From the NCBI GenBank assembly GCA_964453035.1, contig CAYVOX010000098.1, positions 1-12,703 on the forward strand: a stretch of DNA of 12,703 nucleotides. Reading direction: 5' to 3'. Below the pieces are notes generated by a model that worked only from the letters and a program-made list of their open reading frames with translations, was not told where the DNA came from and ran no database searches. The translations under genes and the position numbers were made by a program. Below are positions 1 to 5,388 of the stretch, piece after piece (positions within the stretch are counted from its first letter, which is position 1; each line of letters opens with the position of its first letter). The DNA comes from CAYVOX01 sp964453035. GTDB lineage: Bacteria; Chloroflexota; Anaerolineae; Anaerolineales; Anaerolineaceae.

Positions 1-2
1 CC

Positions 3-611
3 ACCGCCTCCATCGCCACTGCTGCCCTGCCCCTACCCAGCCCCACCCACGTTGCCACCCTCCCACCTGCCGCCACGGTGAGCAAGCCCGCGCCCACACC
101 CAACGCCACCTGCCAGATCACCGCCCAGAGCGCCGCCGACGTTTACCTCCGCCCCTTCCTCACCTCCGAGAAATTCGGCACGCTCTCTGCCGGTATGCAG
201 GTCACCATCCTGGCACGCACCCTCAATGACTGGTACGGTTTTGATCCCGGCGTGGCCCAGGCGGGCAACGTGGGTATTTTCAGGTTGCGCTGGGTGACCC
301 CCTCTGCCAGCCTTTCCATACCCGAGACCTGCAAAAACCTCGGAAAAATCTACAGCCAGGTTCCCCAGCCCGGCATCTGCTACGCCATGATGATGACCGA
401 AGCCCGGGTTTACCAGTCTCCGCTCACCACAACACCGGTTTTGCTCACCTTTGCCAGCGGAGATTGGGCTAAAGTGCTGGGGCAATCGGGCACCTGGCTC
501 AAGCTGGACCTGGCCGATAGTTCCATCCCCACGCCCACCCAGGGCTGGATCAACCGCGACCTGGTGGGCTTCAACGGCTGCAACGCGCCGCTGCCCGTAT
601 TGACCCCATGA
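3..611 (+). CDS. SH3-like domain surface protein, 5' partial
   Basis: The reading frame is open from base 3 to a TGA at 609-611, so the gene begins before the window. A GTG at 78 could act as a start. The Pro/Ala/Thr-rich codons before it continue in frame without a stop and look like a linker, so I treat 78 as internal. The visible part holds two similar modules of about 65 residues. One starts at the CQIT segment (base 111) and ends near the sequence RLRWV. The second starts near CYAMMM and ends at GWINRDLVG. Both have the pattern of bacterial SH3 domains: a central V/A-K-V-L or V-T-I-L strand, then a W-containing strand, then a closing W-V/I. Four cysteines flank the modules, which fits an extracytoplasmic protein. 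SH3-type modules usually bind wall polymers or peptides; the ligand here is unknown. The next gene starts 13 nt downstream, so the two are probably co-transcribed. Confidence 0.7.
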   Translation, partial: TASIATAALPLPSPTHVATLPPAATVSKPAPTPNATCQITAQSAADVYLRPFLTSEKFGTLSAGMQVTILARTLNDWYGFDPGVAQAGNVGIFRLRWVTPSASLSIPETCKNLGKIYSQVPQPGICYAMMMTEARVYQSPLTTTPVLLTFASGDWAKVLGQSGTWLKLDLADSSIPTPTQGWINRDLVGFNGCNAPLPVLTP

Positions 612-624
612 ACCGGAGCTACTG

Positions 625-1251
625 ATGACCGACTACATCCCCCCTCAAAACCCATCCCCCGCGCCGGGCGTGCTGGTGCTGCATGCCTGGTGGGGTTTAA
701 CCCCTTTCTTCAAATCCTTCTGCAACCGCCTCTCCGCTGAAGGCTTTTGCGTGCTCGCACCCGACCTGTTCAACGGCACCACTGCCAGCACCATTGCGGA
801 GGCCGAAGAACTGAGCGCCACGCTCAAGCGCGCCCAGGCTCAAACGCGCCTCCAGGCTGCCGCCGGCCAGTTGCGACAGTTAGCCGGGCAGGAGAAAATT
901 GGTCTGGTGGGGTTTTCGCTCGGCGCGTTCTACGGCCTGTGGCTGACGCAAGTTGACCCTTCCATTGCCGCTGCGGTGGCTTTCTACGGCATCCGCGGCG
1001 GAGATTACAAAACAAGCCACGCCGCGTTCCAGTTTCACCTGGCCCATCCGGATCCTTACGTCTCCGAATCGGGCATCAAATCGCTGGAGAAAGCCCTCAA
1101 GACCGCTACCCGCCCGGCTGAATTTTTCCACTACCACCAGGCCGGGCACTGGTTTTTTGAAGACAACCAGCCCGCTTTTAATGCCACCTTTGCGCATCAA
1201 GCCTGGGAACGCACTGTTTGTTTCCTCAAAACGAAACTGGTTTCAGGCTGA
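625..1251 (+). CDS. Dienelactone hydrolase family protein (alpha/beta hydrolase)
   Basis: A 208-residue alpha/beta hydrolase, the usual single-domain length for the dienelactone hydrolase family. The N-terminal HAWWGL segment (residues 20-25) matches the conserved family start. The nucleophile elbow is GFSLGA (96-101), giving Ser98 where classical dienelactone hydrolases have Cys. Asp143 in HPDPYV and His175 in AGHWFF complete a plausible catalytic triad. No signal peptide is visible, so it should be cytoplasmic. ATG at 625 is preceded by GGAG at 615-618, six bases away. It follows the SH3 gene by 13 nt and is probably in the same transcript. Its stop lies only 17 nt from the stop of the convergent ABC transporter gene, leaving no room for a separate terminator. 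The family assignment is firm, but the substrate (a lactone, ester or other) cannot be read from sequence. Confidence 0.88.
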   Translation: MTDYIPPQNPSPAPGVLVLHAWWGLTPFFKSFCNRLSAEGFCVLAPDLFNGTTASTIAEAEELSATLKRAQAQTRLQAAAGQLRQLAGQEKIGLVGFSLGAFYGLWLTQVDPSIAAAVAFYGIRGGDYKTSHAAFQFHLAHPDPYVSESGIKSLEKALKTATRPAEFFHYHQAGHWFFEDNQPAFNATFAHQAWERTVCFLKTKLVSG

Positions 1252-1268
1252 GGCTGGTAGACCGCTGA

Positions 1269-3035
1269 TTACCCGCCGTTGCCGTTGATCAGCAGAGGCT
1301 CCATCTGCTGTTGAACCGTCACCAACCGCCGGTAGAGTCCGTCCTGAGCCAGCAGCTCGGCGTGCGTACCCTGCTCAGCAATGCCTTTGCCCTCCAGCAC
1401 CACAATGCGGTCGGCATTACGGATGGTCGAAAGGCGGTGAGCGATAATGATGGTGGTGCGCCCAACCATCAGGCGTTCCAGGGCCTGCTGAATCAGCACT
1501 TCCGTTTCAGTATCCACCGAAGAAGTAGCCTCATCCAGAATCAGGATGGGGCTGTTCTTCAGCACCGCACGCGCAATCGAAAGGCGCTGCTTTTGCCCGC
1601 CGGAGAGCTTGATGCCACGCTCTCCAATCATGGAGTCGTAGCCGTTCGGCAATTTTTCAATAAACTCGGCGGCGTTAGCGGTTCTGGCGGCGGCAATCAT
1701 CTCATCCTCGCTGGCGTCCGGCCTGCCAAACAGGATGTTTTCGCGCACGGTGCCGTGAAACAGGAAGACGTCCTGTAAAACAATGCTGATTTGCTTGCGC
1801 AGGCTGTCGAGCGAGAATTCGCGAATATCGCGCCCGTCCAGCTCGATGCACCCTTCCACAACGTCGTAGAAGCGCGGAATCAGGCTAACCAGCGTGGATT
1901 TTCCCACGCCGGTGGGGCCAACCAGCGCCAGGCTGGTGTGCGCCGGGATGTGCAGGTGGATGCCTTCCAGCACGTTTTCACCGCTGTTGTAGTGGAAGTA
2001 AACATCCTCAAAATTAATTTGCCCTTCAGCGCGCCCTTCCAGGACAGTTGCGCCGGGCATGGGCGCCGGTTCAGGTTCCTCAGCCAGCAGCTCCGAGACG
2101 CGGTCCGCGCCCGCCAGCGAATTCTGCACCGCCTCCCAGGCATTACTCAGACTGCGCACCGGCTGGTAGAACAAATCCAGGTAGAGGAAGAAAGCTACCA
2201 GGTCGGCCACCTGCAACTGCTTTTGCAGCGCCATCTGCCCACCGAAAAAAATCACCACCAGCACGCCTAACGAGGAGGTAAACTCCACGAAGGGCTGAAA
2301 GGTCGCCATCAGGCGCAGCGCCCGCAGCAGCGATGTGCGGTAATGGTCAATGCGCTGTTCCACTCGCTCCAGCGCTTCAGGCTCGCGCGTGAAAGCTTTG
2401 ATTTCGCGGATTCCGGTGATGTTGTCGTTGAGGATGGCGTTCAATTCGCCCAGCTCTTTTTGCCGGAAAACAAAGGCCGGGCGCACCCGTTTAGCAAACA
2501 CCCGCAGTGAAAAGATAACCAGCGGAATGGGCAGCATCGAAAGCAGCGTGAGCTGCCAGTTGAGGCTGAATAGCACCAGACTCACCCCGATGAAGGTCAA
2601 CGCATTCACCACCACATCCGGCACCGCGTGGGCAATGAGCTGCTCAAACAGGTCGGTGTCATTCACCACCCTGGACATCATCTGCCCGGTTTGCTTATCC
2701 TCGTAGAAGCGCAGGCTCAGGCGTTGCAAATGCTCGTAAACGTGTTTGCGCAGGTCAGCCACCACGCCCCAGCCCGCCAGGTGGGCCATATAGGAGCGTA
2801 TAAATTGCAACCCGGCGCGCGCCACATACACCGCCAGCACAATCAGCGCCAACTGTGTGATCAACGAAAACGTATCCGGTGTAAAGTCTTCGCTGGTGAC
2901 GGTATTGATGAGCGTGCGAATGATCCAGGGGATGATGAGCTGCGCCCCCACCAGCAGCAGCATACTGCCAATGGTTAAGAAGAGCGCCCATTGGTAGCGG
3001 CGCGCAAAAATGAAGATAAATTTCAGTGTTTTCAC
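1269..3035 (-). CDS. ABC transporter, fused permease and ATP-binding protein
   Basis: A complete half-transporter of 588 residues, expected to work as a homodimer or heterodimer in the cytoplasmic membrane. Residues 1-315 are the six-helix exporter domain, with hydrophobic stretches near 15-38, 58-75, 138-158, 160-180, 250-268 and 275-290. Residues 335-575 are the nucleotide-binding domain. It has Walker A GPTGVGKST (373-381), the Q-loop at Q421, signature LSGGQ (477-481), Walker B ILILDE (497-502, catalytic E502) and H-loop His533, so both ATP-site halves look intact. The family (type IV exporters such as MsbA and multidrug pumps) exports lipids or hydrophobic compounds; the substrate here is unknown. 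The start is GTG at 3033-3035 with GGAAAG three bases upstream. The gene is divergent from chrA across a 71-nt spacer. No partner half-transporter is adjacent, which favours a homodimer. Confidence 0.95.
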   Translation of the reverse strand: MKTLKFIFIFARRYQWALFLTIGSMLLLVGAQLIIPWIIRTLINTVTSEDFTPDTFSLITQLALIVLAVYVARAGLQFIRSYMAHLAGWGVVADLRKHVYEHLQRLSLRFYEDKQTGQMMSRVVNDTDLFEQLIAHAVPDVVVNALTFIGVSLVLFSLNWQLTLLSMLPIPLVIFSLRVFAKRVRPAFVFRQKELGELNAILNDNITGIREIKAFTREPEALERVEQRIDHYRTSLLRALRLMATFQPFVEFTSSLGVLVVIFFGGQMALQKQLQVADLVAFFLYLDLFYQPVRSLSNAWEAVQNSLAGADRVSELLAEEPEPAPMPGATVLEGRAEGQINFEDVYFHYNSGENVLEGIHLHIPAHTSLALVGPTGVGKSTLVSLIPRFYDVVEGCIELDGRDIREFSLDSLRKQISIVLQDVFLFHGTVRENILFGRPDASEDEMIAAARTANAAEFIEKLPNGYDSMIGERGIKLSGGQKQRLSIARAVLKNSPILILDEATSSVDTETEVLIQQALERLMVGRTTIIIAHRLSTIRNADRIVVLEGKGIAEQGTHAELLAQDGLYRRLVTVQQQMEPLLINGNGG

Positions 3036-3068
3036 AGGCTTTCCATAAGAGCTAAGATGAGAGCCTTG

Positions 3069-3076
3069 ATTATAAT
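3069..3076. promoter_or_regulatory. Overlapping divergent -10 boxes in a palindrome
   Basis: The 8-bp perfect palindrome ATTATAAT contains TATAAT at 3071-3076 on the plus strand (toward chrA) and TATAAT at 3074-3069 on the minus strand (toward the ABC gene). Starts would fall about 25-30 nt before each gene. A partial -35 (TTGTTG, 3096-3091, 16-nt spacer) is visible for the minus direction. No good -35 is seen for plus, although a TG lies one base off the extended -10 position. The assignment rests on box match and location only. Confidence 0.55.
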
Positions 3077-3106
3077 ACAGACATTCAACGCAACAATTAG
3101 GAATGG

Positions 3107-4345
3107 ATGAGAAGAACAGATGCTGTTACATCCAGCACCACAACAGTCAGAGCAGCCAAAATGACAACAACCAGCCAGCGCGATCAGAGTGCCCCCGGTG
3201 TACCTCGGCCCGAACCCAAACATTCGTTTATGGAGGTCTTTTCGCTATTCTTCTGGATGGGATTGACTGCCTTCGGAGGTCCTGCCGCCCATATTTCTTT
3301 CATGCAGGCAGAAATCGTCAAGCGCCGCAAGTGGATAACCGAACAAAAATTCCTGGACTTGCTGGGCATCACCAATATGATCCCGGGACCCAACTCCACC
3401 GAAATGGCGATCCACATCGGATTGCTGCGTGCCGGTTGGCCGGGCTTTCTGGTGGGAGGCCTGGGTTTCACGCTGCCCGCCTTTTGCATTGTTCTGGCAT
3501 TAGCGTGGGCTTACAGCCAATTCGGCTCAACTCCCCAGGCGGGCTGGCTGCTTTATGGTATTAAACCTGTGGTAATCGCCATCATCTTGCAGGCTCTGTG
3601 GAACCTGAGCAAAAAAGCTCTGAAAACTCCCTTGCTCGGCATGATTGGCGCTGGCGTGGTTGCGGGGTATTTTTTGGGAGTCAACGAGATTCTTCTACTA
3701 TTCCTGGGTGGGTTACTGGCATTGCTGATAAGCCAGGCTGGTCGTCTTAAAGCTCCAGTCGCGCTGCTCATGGGGCTGGCGGTCCCGGGTTTTTCTGGCT
3801 GGGTTGTTAGCGCCTTCAGTTACGGAACGCTTTTTCTCTCATTTTTCAAGATTGGTAGCGTATTATACGGCAGCGGTTATGTTTTACTGGCTTTCTTGCG
3901 GGCGGAATTTGTTACCCACCTGGGTTGGCTCACTGAAACACAATTGCTGGACGCCATTGCCGTGGGCCAGTTCACTCCAGGGCCCTTTTTCACAACCGCC
4001 ACCTTCATCGGTTATACGCTCGGCGGCATGGAGGGGGCAGTGCTCGCCACGCTGGGGATTTTCTTGCCCAGTTTTATCTTCGTGGCGCTCAGCTACCGCC
4101 TTCTGGCAAGATTTGAAAAATCACCCATCACCCGCGCCTTGCTTGATGGCGTCAATGCAGCCTCACTGGGATTGATGGCAGGCGCTGCCTGGCAGCTTGG
4201 ACTTGCCTCACTGGTAGATCCGCTTACCGTGTTTGTGGCTGCCGCCGCCCTTTTCGTGCTCATCCGCTACAAAATCAACGCCTCCTGGCTCATCGCAGCC
4301 GGAGCGCTGATTGGTCTTATGCGTTCCATTCTGCTACCCGGTTAA
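3107..4345 (+). CDS. chrA: Chromate transporter, ChrA family, two-domain
   Basis: A 412-residue integral membrane protein with two homologous CHR halves, the long-chain form of the family. The first half carries FGGP (56-59), AHISFMQ (61-67) and the PGP signature in MIPGPN (91-96). The second has FKIGSVLYGSGY (247-258) and TPGPFF (290-295). Family members export chromate, and several are thought to transport sulfate or related oxyanions; activity on chromate is inferred from homology. About 40 hydrophilic residues precede the first hydrophobic segment. The ATG at 3107 has AGGA four bases upstream. An in-frame ATG at 3161 (residue 19) is an alternative start but lacks a clear ribosome site. 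No chromate-responsive regulator such as ChrB is next to it. It is divergent from the ABC exporter, with which it shares a promoter spacer. No frameshift or missing signature residue is seen. Confidence 0.92.
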   Translation: MRRTDAVTSSTTTVRAAKMTTTSQRDQSAPGVPRPEPKHSFMEVFSLFFWMGLTAFGGPAAHISFMQAEIVKRRKWITEQKFLDLLGITNMIPGPNSTEMAIHIGLLRAGWPGFLVGGLGFTLPAFCIVLALAWAYSQFGSTPQAGWLLYGIKPVVIAIILQALWNLSKKALKTPLLGMIGAGVVAGYFLGVNEILLLFLGGLLALLISQAGRLKAPVALLMGLAVPGFSGWVVSAFSYGTLFLSFFKIGSVLYGSGYVLLAFLRAEFVTHLGWLTETQLLDAIAVGQFTPGPFFTTATFIGYTLGGMEGAVLATLGIFLPSFIFVALSYRLLARFEKSPITRALLDGVNAASLGLMAGAAWQLGLASLVDPLTVFVAAAALFVLIRYKINASWLIAAGALIGLMRSILLPG

Positions 4346-4430
4346 CACCCTGGTAAAAACAGCCAACCTATCCGCCCCTGTTCACCGCGCAGCAAACCGC
4401 ATGAGCGCTTTACTGCCCCGCTAAATAGCG

Positions 4431-4455
4431 CAGGGGCGCGGTTCCCGCGCCCCTG
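4431..4455. repeat. GC-rich perfect hairpin between convergent genes
   Basis: Two 11-bp arms (4431-4441 and 4445-4455) are exact inverted repeats around a 3-nt TTC loop. The element lies between the stop of chrA (4345) and the stop of the minus-strand gene (4483), where a bidirectional terminator is expected. No T-tract follows on either strand, so it is not a textbook intrinsic terminator. It may instead be a REP-like dispersed element or a 3'-end stabiliser. The left arm can also pair with GCCCC at 4415-4419. The 11-mer at 4430-4440 recurs at 12101-12111, also just downstream of a gene. Confidence 0.6.
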
Positions 4456-4482
4456 AAATCTCATACGCTAACCTACCTGGCT

Positions 4483-5325
4483 CTATTCCGGCTGACCGCT
4501 CTGCGCCTGCAGTGCCTGCAGGTAAGATTGCACCACCACCTCGGTGGACTGGGTGCGGTGAGCCGCATCGCCCATCTTGCTTCCTCCCAGGAAGGACTGC
4601 ACCAGCGAGGTGAGCGCCCCGCTGCTGATGAGTGCCCCCAGCAGTTTGCCGATAAGGTCTCCCCCACCGGAGGATTGCTGTTGCTGCTGTCCGCCGCCCA
4701 ATCCGCCCAGCAGCGCTCCCAGCAGGTCGCCCCCGCCGGAGGATTGCTGTTGTTGCTGCCCGCCGCCCAATCCGCCCAGCAGCGCGCCGAGCAGGTCGCC
4801 CCCGCCGGAGGATTGCTGCTGTTGATGCTGTCCGCCGCCCATGCCGCCCAGCAGCGCTCCCAGCAGGTCACCCCCGCCAGAGGATTGCTCCGACTGTTCG
4901 GGCTCCTGTTGCCCGCCGCCCAGCCCGCCCAGCAGCGAACCGAGCAAATCGCCGCCGCCGGAGGATGGTTGCTGCTCCTGCTGTCCGCCGCCGATCAACA
5001 TCTGCAGCAAATCGAGGGCGCCGCGGCTGTCCACCGTTTTACCCTTAAGCTGGCTGGCAGCGCGGTTGAGATGCTCCGAATACAATTTCGCCGAGCCGCT
5101 GGAGGCTTTTTTGGACAGTTGCTTAGCCGCGTAATTCAACGCGGCGCTGTCCGAACTGCCCTGTTTCTTCTCCAGGGCTGCTGTGATGGTCTGGAACGTC
5201 TGCACCATGTTGGTGCCGTGGTCGCCGTTGTAACCGTCCGCCGCGTTCAGGTTTTGCTGGTTTTCACTCAGCGCCTGCGTGACGGATTGAAAAACGCTGG
5301 CAAGATCAACTTCCCCTTTAGACAT
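4483..5325 (-). CDS. DhaL/DAK2-like protein with five Gly/Gln-rich repeats
   Basis: A 280-residue protein without signal peptide, probably cytoplasmic. Residues 26-40 (LNAADGYNGDHGTNM) align by eye, without a gap, to the DAK2/DhaL metal-nucleotide motif LN-x5-DGD-x-GTNM. Residues 75-96 (SSGSAKLYSEHLNRAASQLKG) resemble the second glycine motif of that fold. The first Asp of the DGD triplet is Asn33 here, so kinase function is doubtful. The domain is also compact, about 115 residues against roughly 200 in DhaL. Five repeats follow, starting at residues 121, 148, 172, 195 and 218, each SSGGGDLLG(A/S)LLGG then a Gly/Gln run. A helical tail of about 55 residues closes the protein. The start ATG has AGAGGTG upstream, and the peptidase gene ends 63 nt before it, so one operon is likely. 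The function is unknown; adaptor, scaffold or assembly roles are only conceivable. Confidence 0.8.
   Translation of the reverse strand: MSKGEVDLASVFQSVTQALSENQQNLNAADGYNGDHGTNMVQTFQTITAALEKKQGSSDSAALNYAAKQLSKKASSGSAKLYSEHLNRAASQLKGKTVDSRGALDLLQMLIGGGQQEQQPSSGGGDLLGSLLGGLGGGQQEPEQSEQSSGGGDLLGALLGGMGGGQHQQQQSSGGGDLLGALLGGLGGGQQQQQSSGGGDLLGALLGGLGGGQQQQQSSGGGDLIGKLLGALISSGALTSLVQSFLGGSKMGDAAHRTQSTEVVVQSYLQALQAQSGQPE
4675..4965 (-). repeat. In-frame tandem repeats encoding SSGGGDLLGALLGGLGGGQ units
   Basis: Four full units of 81, 72, 69 and 69 nt, plus a partial fifth just beyond, lie inside the DhaL-like gene. The last two full units (4744-4812 and 4675-4743) differ at only about four of 69 positions and encode identical peptides. 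Most of the visible differences are synonymous. This pattern points to recent tandem duplication with selection on the protein. Copy number is likely to vary between strains. Confidence 0.9.
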
Positions 5326-5388
5326 TTTGCACCTCTTTTTTTATTTTTTCCGCGAGCAAGGCAAAAACTTACCCGTCCGCGGTGCCTT

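Noticed and set aside
1791..2270. A 159-codon open frame on the plus strand inside the ABC transporter gene
   Set aside because: It overlaps a gene with a complete set of ABC motifs and shows no family signature or ribosome site of its own.
4675..4965. A CRISPR-like array suggested by regular 69-nt spacing
   Set aside because: The repeats are contiguous, lie in frame in a coding sequence and have no unique spacers; no cas gene is present.
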